Shown here: positions 7,895 to 15,910 of the stretch, piece after piece
Layout of the letters: each line of letters opens with the position of its first letter
Numbering within the stretch: the first letter of the stretch is position 1
The notes under the pieces: generated by a model
Seen by the model: only the letters and a program-made list of their open reading frames with translations
What the model was told of the DNA's origin: nothing
Databases searched by the model: none
Source of the DNA: Mycolicibacterium sp. P9-64
Lineage (GTDB): Bacteria; Actinomycetota; Actinomycetes; Mycobacteriales; Mycobacteriaceae
Assembly (NCBI RefSeq): GCF_008329605.1
Contig: NZ_NPKO01000016.1
Coordinates: 59,170 to 123,169 of the forward strand
Direction of reading: 5' to 3'
Length of the DNA stretch: 64,000 nt
Program-made: the position numbers and the translations under genes

Positions 7895-8452
7895 TCAGGT
7901 CGGGTCGACGCCGTTGGTCAGTCGCTCGGCACGCTCCCGGATTCGATCGGCTTCCTCGTGGGCCCTCGTGGTCAGGCGGTCAGAGTTGCCATGGTCATCG
8001 ATGGCTTCGGCGAACTTCTCGGCGGCAGCGTTGATCTTTTCGCGCTCCTCGGCCTTCGCCCTGTCGATTTCCTGCCGCGCGTCGGCCTCGGCCTGAGTTG
8101 CTCCGCGCACGGCGTCCTGGGCTCCGGCCTCTTCGACCGCACGCTTTTGGGTCTCCTGCTGTGCCTGCACGGAGCCTTCGACCGCTGCCGCCTGTGCATT
8201 CACGGTGATGCGTTCCATCGCGCCCTCCACCTTGGCGTCGGCTGCCTCGGCACGCGCTTGATCAGCCTCGGCGTCGGCGACCGCCTCGACGCTGTTGGCG
8301 GCCTTGCGTTCTTGGGCCTGAGCCTGTTCGAGCTGCCCCTCGGCAGTCAGTGAATCGTTCCCGATTACTGCACCGACGACTTCCTTCGCCTTGCCCTTGA
8401 CCGAATCGATCAGACCCCTGCGGGCCTGGTCAGCCTTGTCGTGCTCAGTCAT
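7895..8452 (-). CDS. CsbD-like stress protein with coiled-coil extension
   Basis: A 185-residue protein. The N-terminal 60 residues match CsbD-type sequence (SVKGKAKEVVGAVIGN followed by LTAEGQLEQAQAQERKA). The remainder is Ala/Glu-rich helix extending the CsbD repeat pattern. Similar mycobacterial proteins have been called microaggregate-binding protein; that name is from memory and says little about function. CsbD proteins are induced by general stress. ATG at 8452 is preferred because the CsbD segment begins right after it. The roughly 250 bases upstream hold no other gene. Confidence 0.75.
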   Translation of the reverse strand: MTEHDKADQARRGLIDSVKGKAKEVVGAVIGNDSLTAEGQLEQAQAQERKAANSVEAVADAEADQARAEAADAKVEGAMERITVNAQAAAVEGSVQAQQETQKRAVEEAGAQDAVRGATQAEADARQEIDRAKAEEREKINAAAEKFAEAIDDHGNSDRLTTRAHEEADRIRERAERLTNGVDPT

Positions 8453-8704
8453 TGCTTCTCCTCTTGAGACGGATGACCCACGGTGAGTCGTTCCCTGATG
8501 GGTCTGAAAAGCCCTCCGATGAACCGGCTGCGACGCCCAGATGCGAGGGGCCGAACGCCATGTTGAGGGAGGACGTGAAGTAGCGGAAGCGCCGGGGCTG
8601 GACGCGACTTGGGCGAGCACGCGGGCTCGTCTCTGTCCCGCATTCACCGTTCAGCACGGTTTGAAACCCGTTCTGGTGAAGTAGCGCCTTCGAGCGTGCA
8701 GAAG

Positions 8705-9433
8705 CTAGCGAGGCAGGCTACCGAGAGGTGACTCGTCGAAGCGCCTGACCATGTCCTCGGGATTGTCGAAGACCATTGCGGCACCAGCATTCTCGAGCTC
8801 TTCGCGGGACACTCCCCCGCTTCTGACCCCGATACAGGTGACGCCCGCAGTGGTGCTGGCCCTCGCGTCCCACACCGTATCGCCGACGAACACGGCGTGC
8901 GACGCGTCGACCCCTGCGCGCTTCAACGCGATTTCGACGATGGCCGGCTCCGGCTTTGCGACGTCGACGTCTTCTGACGACGTCACGGCCGAGAACAGGT
9001 CCTCGGAGTCGAGCAACGCACGCAATATCGATAGCTCATCTTCTGGGGCAGACGTGGCGAGTACGACCTGCAACTTCCGTGAGTCCACTAGTTCGAGCAG
9101 GTCGCGCGCACCCGGCAGCAGGCGTAGGAGCGGGGACATCTGCTTGTAGTACTCCGCGTGAAGTTCAGTCGCACGATCTCTCTGCCACTCCTTGGCCTCG
9201 GCCGCAAGGGATTCGATGAGTCGCGATCCGTCCATGCCGATGGAGCGGTGGACCCGCCACGATTCGACCTCGATGCCAGTGTCGGCGAAGGCGCGGCACC
9301 ATGCGTGAACGTGGAGGTAGTTCGAGTCGACGAGGGTTCCGTCGATGTCGAACAGCACGGCCGAAGGCCGGCCTGGCGCACTACTCACTGATTCGACCTC
9401 CGTCTCCGCCCCAACAGCGGTGTTCGCGTTCAT
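8705..9433 (-). CDS. HAD-family phosphatase (beta-phosphoglucomutase/PGP-like)
   Basis: A 242-residue protein with all four HAD motifs: LFDIDGTLVDS (nucleophile Asp), ATSAPEDE (motif II Ser), the Lys in DVAKPEP, and FVGDTVWDARAS (acidic motif IV). The helical cap between motifs I and II is of the PGP/beta-PGM class (subclass IA). It probably hydrolyses a small phosphate ester; the substrate is not predictable. Frames upstream of 9433 stay open to 9724, but the ATG at 9433 is chosen, leaving a short 25-residue lead before the first motif. Confidence 0.85.
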   Translation of the reverse strand: MNANTAVGAETEVESVSSAPGRPSAVLFDIDGTLVDSNYLHVHAWCRAFADTGIEVESWRVHRSIGMDGSRLIESLAAEAKEWQRDRATELHAEYYKQMSPLLRLLPGARDLLELVDSRKLQVVLATSAPEDELSILRALLDSEDLFSAVTSSEDVDVAKPEPAIVEIALKRAGVDASHAVFVGDTVWDARASTTAGVTCIGVRSGGVSREELENAGAAMVFDNPEDMVRRFDESPLGSLPR

Positions 9434-9556
9434 GCACTCATACCCACGTTGGGGCGCTTCACTCTCACAGCCGCCGTGGCGACGTTTGACGGCGACGCAT
9501 CGGAGGTATTCGATGCCGATGGTTGCGCCTCGGACCGGCACACAAAGGAATGCAGA

Positions 9557-9742
9557 ATGAACGAACACGACGCCTCCGCGAAGACCGGACCCGGTGACGA
9601 AGGACTTCCAGCCAGCAGGTCGGATGAATCGCCCTCGCGGTACGGTGACCCGGCCCACGACCTCTTCGGCCACGGTTGGGCACCGAACGGAAAGCCCGCC
9701 AACACCGAGTACACCGGGCGGCATCGCGCGCCAGACGCGTGA
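9557..9742 (+). CDS. Small hydrophilic protein, unknown
   Basis: A 61-residue ORF with an AAGGA sequence eight bases before the ATG. It is polar with no signal or membrane segment. The C-terminal half (GDPAHDLFGHGWAPNGKPAN) looks like real, structured protein rather than shadow translation. I do not recognise the family. It is divergent from the HAD gene, with about 120 bases between starts. Confidence 0.45.
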   Translation: MNEHDASAKTGPGDEGLPASRSDESPSRYGDPAHDLFGHGWAPNGKPANTEYTGRHRAPDA

Positions 9743-9761
9743 TCACGGGCACGCCCGCGTC

Positions 9762-10007
9762 TCAAGGCGGGCCGGTCTCGTACTCGACGAACCACCGTTT
9801 CGTCGGCTTGAGTGGCGATCGTTCGTGCGTGACGATCTCGAGGCGTGCCAACGATTCGCCCGTGCCGCCGAGCGCATCGATGACCAGCTGACGTAGTAGA
9901 CCGGGGACGGCGCGTGCAGAGGCCTGCTCGGGCTTGCGTGGTGACGGCACCGGATTCTCCTGGCGAGTCGACTTGGTATGAGCCGGCGGCAGGGCGCCTG
10001 CCCCCAC
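9762..10007 (-). CDS. Small hypothetical protein
   Basis: An ORF of up to 81 residues. The C-terminal 45 residues (LVIDALGGTGESLARLEIVT followed by KPTKRWFVEYE) have a protein-like mix of strand and helix residues. The first 35 are low-quality, so the true start is probably an internal GTG. It converges with the small gene at 9557-9742. No family is recognised; it is kept because the C-terminus does not look like a shadow. Confidence 0.35.
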   Translation of the reverse strand: MGAGALPPAHTKSTRQENPVPSPRKPEQASARAVPGLLRQLVIDALGGTGESLARLEIVTHERSPLKPTKRWFVEYETGPP

Positions 10008-10086
10008 GGGTGGAACGGATGGTCAGATCTGCTGGTCGGCGCCAATACCGACCTGCGGCGACCCAGCGGGTCCTATCGTGTTCACC

Positions 10087-10464
10087 ATGCGCGCCTTCAT
10101 CTTCGCCGTCGTGGCCCTGGTCGCGTTCGCTCCGGTGGCCAACGCCACGCCCCAGGACGACCAGTACCTCGCCATCCTCAAGGAACGCAACATCGGCGGA
10201 GATCCCGACAGGCTCATCGGATATGGGCTCGCCGCGTGCGACAACTACGGGACGCCCGACCTCTTCGCAGGCCAGGTCGAACACATGCAGGCCATCGGCT
10301 ATACCGAGAGCCAGACAAAGGTCATCATCGGGCTGGGAATGCAGGCCTACTGCCCCGACAAGCTGCCCAAGCCCCCTGTCCCAGGTGAAGCCCCGCCCCC
10401 CGCGCCACCGTCGGCCTCTGTGTCGGCCCCGGTGCCTGCTCCAGACCCTGCCCCAGAAGCCTGA
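10087..10464 (+). CDS. Secreted DUF732 protein
   Basis: A 125-residue protein. It has a signal peptide (MRAFIFAVVALVAFAPVANA, cleavage after ANA), then a DUF732 domain of about 75 residues with two conserved Cys (in YGLAACDNYG and MQAYCPDK) that should form a disulphide, and a Pro/Ala-rich tail. DUF732 is a mycobacterial family of small exported proteins without known function. ATG at 10087 is preferred to GTG at 10078 because it starts the signal peptide directly. Confidence 0.85.
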   Translation: MRAFIFAVVALVAFAPVANATPQDDQYLAILKERNIGGDPDRLIGYGLAACDNYGTPDLFAGQVEHMQAIGYTESQTKVIIGLGMQAYCPDKLPKPPVPGEAPPPAPPSASVSAPVPAPDPAPEA

Positions 10465-10526
10465 CGGACTTTGGCGTTCTCACAACGTGTCTCGCGGAGC
10501 CGCTAAAGGGTGATGGGGGCTGGCTC

Positions 10527-11909
10527 TCATAGCGGCTGCACGGGCGCAATGCTCTGCTCGAAGCTGAACACGTTGGTGGGGTCGTACTTCGCCTTCAGCG
10601 CGCGCAGGCGGTCGACGCCTGCTCCCCAGTAGGCCGTCTCCCAGTTCGGCATGCCGGCATTCGGCACATTGACGTAGGCACCATTCACGTAGGGCGCCAA
10701 TGCTCGACCGAACTCGGCAATCCAGGCCTGGCACTTCGTCGTCAGCGGGTCGTCGGTTGCCGGTATCCCGCCACGAGTGCCCCAGCCGGCACCCGGCTCG
10801 GCGTAGAAGAGCGCGTTGCGGTGGGCAAACGCCGAGCCGCCGGACGGCTCACTGCCTGCGACGGCACCGCCGAAGGCATTGGTGAAGTAGTTGCAATCCC
10901 GGGTCGGGGCCCTCGACATGAACGAGCACACCAGGTTGATCGCTTCAACGGGAAACGGGTCGAAGATGAACTGCGAGAGGAATTTCCAGTTCGCCGCCTC
11001 TTCGAGCGTCGGGATCTGAAATCCCGCGTACGTGTCGGCCCAGCTGGCGTCTGTCACCGACACGTCGGGATTGCCGACCGTCAGGATCGGCGCCAGCAGC
11101 TGCACTGCTTCTGCCTCCGATCCGGATACGAGAACGCCGACGAGCTGGATCCCGTCGCGGGTGATCTCGAGCTGGCTCGTGAGGCGGTTGACGGCATGGG
11201 GGGCGCTGCGCTGCCAAGCCTCGAAGACCCGCGGGAGGTCGTTGAGGCCTGACCACGTCGCCGTAGCGTAGATGGTCTGAGTCAGAGGATGAATCGTGTA
11301 GGTCAGCGCGGTGACGATCCCGAAATTGCCGTTGCCGGCGCCGCGGAGCGCCCAGAGCAGGTCTGAGTTGTTGTCGATGTCAACGGTAATCGCCTCCGCC
11401 CCATCGGCATTCGACGCCACCACGATCTCTGCCGCCACGAGGTGGTCGGAGGCCATGCCGAAGTTTCGGGTTAGCAGTCCGAAGCCGCCGCCGAGCGTCG
11501 CGCCGACCAGGCCGACCGTGCCCTCGGTGCCGGTCGGCGCCGCAAAACCGAACGCGCCGAGTTCGGTCACGGCCTCCAGCTGGCTGAGTCCGGCGCCGAC
11601 GGTCGCCCTATGAGACGCCACGTCGACCGTTGCCGACTTCAGTTCGCTGACGTCGATCACGATCCCGTTGTCGACGTTCGACCAGCCCTCGAGGCAATGA
11701 CGGCCGCTGCGCACCCGAACCGGGGTGTCGGTCTGCCGCGCCCAGCTCAGTGCGTTGACGACGTCCTGCGTCTCCTGGGCGAACACGATCACCCTCGGAT
11801 CGTGAGTGAAGAGAAGGTTGTAGCCCGCGTTGGCAACCGGGTAATCGGCGTCTCCGGCACGGACGATCCGGCCCGTCAGCTCGGCCGGTCGTGCCGTGGT
11901 GGACGTCAT
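10527..11909 (-). CDS. FAD-linked oxidoreductase, berberine-bridge-enzyme type
   Basis: A 460-residue flavoprotein. The PP-loop/FAD_binding_4 domain has VRVRSGRHCLEGW, whose His is the expected covalent FAD site, and GATLGGGFGLLTRNFGM. The C-terminal BBE domain ends WGAGVDRLRALKAKYDPTNV. The Cys that makes a second covalent bond in bicovalent members is absent from the usual place (here GTEGTVGLVG), so a single His link is likely. No secretion signal is seen. It overlaps the upstream APC permease by four bases, so it probably oxidises a compound that this permease imports. Confidence 0.85.
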   Translation of the reverse strand: MTSTTARPAELTGRIVRAGDADYPVANAGYNLLFTHDPRVIVFAQETQDVVNALSWARQTDTPVRVRSGRHCLEGWSNVDNGIVIDVSELKSATVDVASHRATVGAGLSQLEAVTELGAFGFAAPTGTEGTVGLVGATLGGGFGLLTRNFGMASDHLVAAEIVVASNADGAEAITVDIDNNSDLLWALRGAGNGNFGIVTALTYTIHPLTQTIYATATWSGLNDLPRVFEAWQRSAPHAVNRLTSQLEITRDGIQLVGVLVSGSEAEAVQLLAPILTVGNPDVSVTDASWADTYAGFQIPTLEEAANWKFLSQFIFDPFPVEAINLVCSFMSRAPTRDCNYFTNAFGGAVAGSEPSGGSAFAHRNALFYAEPGAGWGTRGGIPATDDPLTTKCQAWIAEFGRALAPYVNGAYVNVPNAGMPNWETAYWGAGVDRLRALKAKYDPTNVFSFEQSIAPVQPL

Positions 11910-13387
11910 GTGATCGCTTCTGACACGGCGGAGGCAGCCTCGCCCGGTTCGTGGTCGAGCACTTCGCGGTTGAAGATCATCAGGTACGCGAAGTAGAGGC
12001 CGCCCACCACCAATAGGGTGCCCACGATCACGATCGCCACGTGCGAGCTGTTCGGTGAGAGCAGGATGACGAGCGCACATGCCGACCAGACGAGTGCCGC
12101 GACGGCGACGGGCATTTCGAAGCGGCCCAGAGAGAAGCCGCCTTCCTTGCGGTCGAGTCGCTTGCGCACCACCAGGTAGAGCACGACGATTCCGCCGTAC
12201 GTCAGCGCTGGGAACACCGTGCCCGACGTGATCAATTCCTGCAGTGCGTCGCCCGGCAGCGCGACGAGCACCGCGATCCCGATGACCACCGGCAGGATGG
12301 TGGCCGGGATGGGGGTCTGAGTCCGACTGTCCACCTGCCTCATCAGTCGATGGGCGGGAAAGCGGCCGTCGCGAGCCATCGCGAAGATCATGCGTGAGCA
12401 GCTGGCCAGCACCACCATCCCACCGCCGAAGAAGGCGATCGCCACCGCGACGAGGAAAAGACGTTCGGTGACCGGACCGAGTTGGTCTCGCATGATCGCC
12501 GCGACGGGCGACTCAGCGGCCGTGACTTCGGGGATGTCCTTGATCGCGATGGTCAGCGCGATCAAGAACAACAAGCCCAGAACACCCGCTGCCGCAACAG
12601 ATCCCACGATTGCGCGCGGCACGGTGCGAAACGGATCCTTGGCCTCCTCGGCCATGTTCGCCGCAGAATCGAAGCCCACCAGTGTCCCGAGGCCCACGAT
12701 CATGGCGATCATCAAACCGCCGCCCAAGGCGAAGTAGTTCGAGGAGCCCTCGGTGGCGCCACGCGATACGAGGTTGCCAGTCGAGCCGGTTCCAGTGATC
12801 GCCACTGCCACCAACAACGCGACAACCAGCACCAAGACGATCGACACCTCGATGGCGACCGCCGCCGAGTTGATCAGCGCAACGAGCCGCGTCGAGGCGA
12901 TCGCCAACACGGCCTGAATCACCATGACCACCACGGTGATGATCCGTGCGGTGGTTTCGCTGGGCTCCATGTTGAACAACGGCATCAGGCACTGACTCGC
13001 CATCGCGCTGTTGATGGCCATGAAACCGGTGATCAGGTAGCAAAAGGTGAGCCAGCCGAAGAACCAACCGATCTTCGGGTTGGCCAGTCGAGAGCCCCAC
13101 TGGTACGACGAACCCGACAACGCGATCCGAGCCGAGAATTGCGCAATCACCAGTGCGATCAACATCTGGCCCATGAACGCGATGATCCAGGTCCAGATGC
13201 CCACCGGCCCGGAACTGCGCAGCAGGTCGTCATAGGTGCTGAAGATGCCGACTGCCACCGAGATGAATGCGAACGAGATCGCGAACACCTGAAAGGAACC
13301 GAGAGTTCGCTTCAGTTCAGGCTCGTAGCCGCAATCCCGACATTCGTCGTCCGCGATGGCGGAGTCCGCCACATTCTCTGTCGTCAT
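11906..13387 (-). CDS. APC-superfamily amino acid/amine permease
   Basis: A 493-residue membrane protein with about 12 hydrophobic helices. It starts with a short cytoplasmic region containing a CRDCGYEPELKR stretch, followed by the APC signature region SFAFISVAVGIFSTY and later GFDSAANMAEEAKDP, characteristic of the GABA/amine permease branch. ATG at 13387 is chosen over GTG at 13420. It is the first gene of a two-gene operon with the FAD oxidoreductase. The substrate is probably an amino acid or amine, which is an inference from family and neighbour. Confidence 0.88.
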   Translation of the reverse strand: MTTENVADSAIADDECRDCGYEPELKRTLGSFQVFAISFAFISVAVGIFSTYDDLLRSSGPVGIWTWIIAFMGQMLIALVIAQFSARIALSGSSYQWGSRLANPKIGWFFGWLTFCYLITGFMAINSAMASQCLMPLFNMEPSETTARIITVVVMVIQAVLAIASTRLVALINSAAVAIEVSIVLVLVVALLVAVAITGTGSTGNLVSRGATEGSSNYFALGGGLMIAMIVGLGTLVGFDSAANMAEEAKDPFRTVPRAIVGSVAAAGVLGLLFLIALTIAIKDIPEVTAAESPVAAIMRDQLGPVTERLFLVAVAIAFFGGGMVVLASCSRMIFAMARDGRFPAHRLMRQVDSRTQTPIPATILPVVIGIAVLVALPGDALQELITSGTVFPALTYGGIVVLYLVVRKRLDRKEGGFSLGRFEMPVAVAALVWSACALVILLSPNSSHVAIVIVGTLLVVGGLYFAYLMIFNREVLDHEPGEAASAVSEAIT

Positions 13388-13495
13388 GAGGTGGCCGACC
13401 TTCCGTGGCGGGTGCTGCACGGAACACTAGGTGGACAGAGATGCGCTTGCTGCAAAATTGACGTTTGCGTGAAAACTGATCGAGTCGCCGAGGAC

Positions 13496-14131
13496 TCAGA
13501 GTTGGAAGCGCTCCGAGAAGGTCGCCTTCCCAGCGCCGGTGAGTTCGTCGATGGCGACGGCGCGGCCTGCCATCGCCATCAGCAGTGCCTCACCAGGGCC
13601 AGAGACCTCGGGTCCGCTGCCGTGGCTCCACTCGACGTCGGTCGCCTGCAGTCGCAACCCTCGGATGCGCTTGCGAGCACCCAGCCTGGGGTTGCCAGGA
13701 ACGAGAGGGAGGATCCGCTCGAGTCGGTCGACGGGAACGACGCGGGGACGACCGAGTGCACGTCGGATGTCCTGGTGATGGATCGTCCCGTCGACGAGGG
13801 CGATCATCCCGCCGAATCCGGCAGTCAGGCCGCGTGGTTGCAGATGCTGATCGAGGTAGGTCCGCAGTTGCTCCGGACTCATCGGCGCGAACTCGTCAAC
13901 GCCGACCTCGTTGGCACGCACCACCCGTCCCTTGACGAACCGCTTGATCAAACCGATGACGCCGAGTTCTTCGTAGCTGAGCATGTGCGCCACGACGTCC
14001 TTCACGGTCCATCGGTCGCAGAGGCTGCGTGTCTGCCAATCCTGGGGTGCAAGCGTGGCAAGGAATGCCGCTAGCTCCGTTCGTTCTGCGCGGGCCATCT
14101 CCATGAGCGTGGTCCCGCCGTCGGCGCTCAT
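13496..14131 (-). CDS. Mycothiol-dependent maleylpyruvate-isomerase-family enzyme
   Basis: A 211-residue protein of the DinB/MDMPI four-helix family, with LATLAPQDWQTRSLCDRWTV followed by KDVVAHML near the start; the His of VAHM and the His pair in GTIHHQDIRRALG are candidate metal ligands. These enzymes use mycothiol as cofactor for isomerisation or detoxification. It overlaps the AHSA1-like gene by four bases and is the last gene of the ArsR-led operon. Confidence 0.82.
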   Translation of the reverse strand: MSADGGTTLMEMARAERTELAAFLATLAPQDWQTRSLCDRWTVKDVVAHMLSYEELGVIGLIKRFVKGRVVRANEVGVDEFAPMSPEQLRTYLDQHLQPRGLTAGFGGMIALVDGTIHHQDIRRALGRPRVVPVDRLERILPLVPGNPRLGARKRIRGLRLQATDVEWSHGSGPEVSGPGEALLMAMAGRAVAIDELTGAGKATFSERFQL

Positions 14132-14613
14132 GACGACCGCTCGATTCTCGCGATCTCGGTGTACCGGTAGAGATAGAGCGGCCAGCCGGCCTGGCCGTCG
14201 ACGCCGTCGGCGACGGCGCGCCAATCCGGGCCGTGGCGTTCAAGGTTGCGGTGTTCCAACTCGACGCGGGTGCGCTCGGAATTCTCGGCGATGAAACGCA
14301 CTTCGACCTCGCTGGCGTTCTTGGGATTGGCCTCCAACTGCCAGGTGGGGCCGATGTCCCAGCTGAAGACGAGACGGGTCGGCGGGTCGTACACGAGAAC
14401 ACGCGCCCAGCGGCATTGGCTTCCGTCGACGCCGACGTCGTAGATGTGTCCGCCGACGCGAGGCTCGAAGACGGTCTCTGCAATGGGTACCGAGAGCAGG
14501 TTGTGCTCGCGGGGCTTGATCGCGTCGAACTCGGTGGTGAACAACGAGAAAGCCCGCTCGATCGGTGCGTTGACGACGACGTGATGTCGAACGGGTTCGA
14601 CGGGTGAGGTCAT
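14128..14613 (-). CDS. AHSA1/SRPBCC-domain protein
   Basis: A 161-residue START-like protein of the AHSA1 (activator of Hsp90) branch, with VNAPIERAFSLFTTEFDAI, RVGGHIYDVGVDGSQ, VLVYDPPTRLVFSWDIGP and WPLYLYRYTEIA. It probably binds a hydrophobic ligand or acts as a small enzyme. Genes of this type directly downstream of an ArsR repressor are common in actinobacteria. It overlaps the genes on both sides by four bases, giving a three-gene operon. Confidence 0.85.
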   Translation of the reverse strand: MTSPVEPVRHHVVVNAPIERAFSLFTTEFDAIKPREHNLLSVPIAETVFEPRVGGHIYDVGVDGSQCRWARVLVYDPPTRLVFSWDIGPTWQLEANPKNASEVEVRFIAENSERTRVELEHRNLERHGPDWRAVADGVDGQAGWPLYLYRYTEIARIERSS

Positions 14614-14933
14614 GTATCTGTTCCTTCCGATTTGTCGGCAATCTCCTTGAATGCGCCGAGGGCATTCCCCCAGAACCGATCGAGGTCGGCCCGCAACGCG
14701 TCGATGCCGGTTGGCTCCAGCTGGTAGATGCGGCGAGTACCGGCGATCCGGTCCTGCACCAGCCCTGCCGACTTGAGCACTTTGAGGTGCTGGGATACCG
14801 CGGGTCTGCTCACCGGCAGGTCGCGGGCCAACTCGCCGACCGCCAGCGGCCCCTGGGACAGACGCTCGACGATCGCTCGTCGCGTGCCATCGGCGAGTGC
14901 CACCCAAGCGTCAGCAGCTTGGTAAGTAGCCAC
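14610..14933 (-). CDS. ArsR-family winged-helix repressor
   Basis: A 107-residue regulator. ALADGTRRAIVERL is the first helix, and LARDLPVSRPAVSQHLKVLK is the recognition region, followed by a beta wing (LVQDRIAGTRRIYQL). There are no Cys/His clusters of metal-sensing ArsR proteins, so it is of the non-metal type that usually partners AHSA1 genes. GTG at 14933 is the start. A perfect palindrome lies three bases upstream and is its likely operator. Confidence 0.9.
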   Translation of the reverse strand: MATYQAADAWVALADGTRRAIVERLSQGPLAVGELARDLPVSRPAVSQHLKVLKSAGLVQDRIAGTRRIYQLEPTGIDALRADLDRFWGNALGAFKEIADKSEGTDT

Positions 14934-14935
14934 GA

Positions 14936-14957
14936 ACGGTAAGTATCCACTTACCGT
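14936..14957. promoter_or_regulatory. Predicted ArsR operator
   Basis: ACGGTAAGT-atcc-ACTTACCGT is a perfect inverted repeat with 9-base arms directly upstream of the ArsR start at 14933. A third half-site, GGTAAGTA, lies at 14921-14928 inside the first codons. Occupancy here would block the ribosome-binding region and promoter, as expected for autoregulation. Confidence 0.65.
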
Positions 14958-15069
14958 CTAGCCGAGTCAACGACATCAACGGATCCCCCGGCCCAATTGG
15001 CTCGCTGCCGACCCCCACGAGTTCTCGGCCCCGCCCGCGCCAAGGCCGACCCAGCACGCCTTGACTTAC

Positions 15070-15112
15070 ATACCGGCGGGGGTACGCTCCACTTATATAC
15101 CCCCACCGGTAT
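15070..15112. promoter_or_regulatory. Paired CsoR/CstR-type operators
   Basis: ATACCGGCGGGGGTA (15070-15084) and TACCCCCACCGGTAT (15098-15112) are reverse complements of each other with one mismatch. Each also has the TACC...GGTA dyad with a G/C tract that is typical of CsoR/CstR operators. They lie 44 bases upstream of the CsoR-family gene and flank an AT-rich TATATA stretch that could be the -10 region. Confidence 0.7.
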
Positions 15113-15155
15113 ACGCGACGCGAACCGCGAGACATGAACCGCGGAAGGAACCGAA

Positions 15156-15425
15156 ATGGTCGGCGACGAAGAGAGCATCGCGGTGGTCCTCAATCGGCTG
15201 CGGCGTGCGCACGGGCAGTTGGCTGGTGTCATTTCCATGATCGAGCAAGGCCGCGAGTGCAAAGATGTGGTAACCCAGCTGGCCGCGGTTTCGCGCGCCC
15301 TTGACAAGGCGGGTTTCAAGATCGTCGCCACCGGACTACGTGAGTGCCTGACAGGCGAAGCCGCCGAAGGCAAACAACCGATGACCGAGGCTGAGCTAGA
15401 GAAGCTCTTTCTCGCGTTGGCCTGA
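15156..15425 (+). CDS. CsoR-family regulator of the CstR (persulfide-sensing) type
   Basis: An 89-residue all-helical repressor. LNRLRRAHGQLAGVISMIEQ is the family signature helix. Cys35 and Cys64 are separated by 28 residues, the spacing of the CstR dithiol pair. Copper-sensing CsoR has a His four residues before the second Cys; here that position is Gly60. The missing ligand argues against Cu(I) sensing and for sensing of persulfides or related sulfur species. It is followed by DUF302 and TauE genes, fitting sulfur handling, and preceded by paired operators. Confidence 0.85.
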   Translation: MVGDEESIAVVLNRLRRAHGQLAGVISMIEQGRECKDVVTQLAAVSRALDKAGFKIVATGLRECLTGEAAEGKQPMTEAELEKLFLALA

Positions 15426-15458
15426 CGGCCACATGCACCACGAACCGAGGAAGAGACA

Positions 15459-15872
15459 ATGAGCTACGCACTATCGATCACACTGCGCATGCCGTTCGAG
15501 GACGCTGTCGAACAGGCCCGGAAAGCGTTGGCCGACCAGGGTTTCGGTGTCCTCACCGAGATCGACATGAAAGCCACGCTGAAGTCGAAGCTGGGCGTGG
15601 ACATGGAGGACTACACGATCCTCGGCGCGTGTAACCCGCCGCTTGCGCACCGGGCGATGGACGCCGATCGCCAGATTGGATTGCTGCTGCCTTGCAACGT
15701 CCTGGTGCGCGCCGAGGTCACCGCACCAGGAGCGGTGATCGTCGAGGCGATGGATCCGCAGATCATGGTCCAGATATCAGATCAGCCGGGACTGCGCGAA
15801 GTCGCCGACGACGCCGCCGCCAAGTTGAAGGCCGCGATCAATGCCCTCGGCCAGACCTCCGAACCTCGGTAG
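15459..15872 (+). CDS. DUF302-family protein
   Basis: A 137-residue soluble protein with the DUF302 pattern: FEDAVEQARKALADQGFGVL, DYTILGACNPPLAHRAMDA, LLPCNVLVRA and ADDAAAKLKAAI. Two Cys, in GACNPP and LLPCNV, are typical of DUF302 and could react with thiols or persulfides. The family has no established function but is often next to CsoR/CstR regulators and sulfur genes. A good GAGGAAGAGA ribosome-binding site precedes the ATG, 33 bases after the regulator gene. Confidence 0.85.
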   Translation: MSYALSITLRMPFEDAVEQARKALADQGFGVLTEIDMKATLKSKLGVDMEDYTILGACNPPLAHRAMDADRQIGLLLPCNVLVRAEVTAPGAVIVEAMDPQIMVQISDQPGLREVADDAAAKLKAAINALGQTSEPR

Positions 15873-15910
15873 AGGGATCTGGGCACTACGGTGCCCGACC
15901 CGGAATCACG

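Noticed and set aside
12482..14074. 530-residue plus-strand ORF
   Set aside because: It is antisense to the APC permease and the mycothiol-dependent enzyme. The composition (His/Arg/Gln-rich) is typical of a GC-rich shadow.
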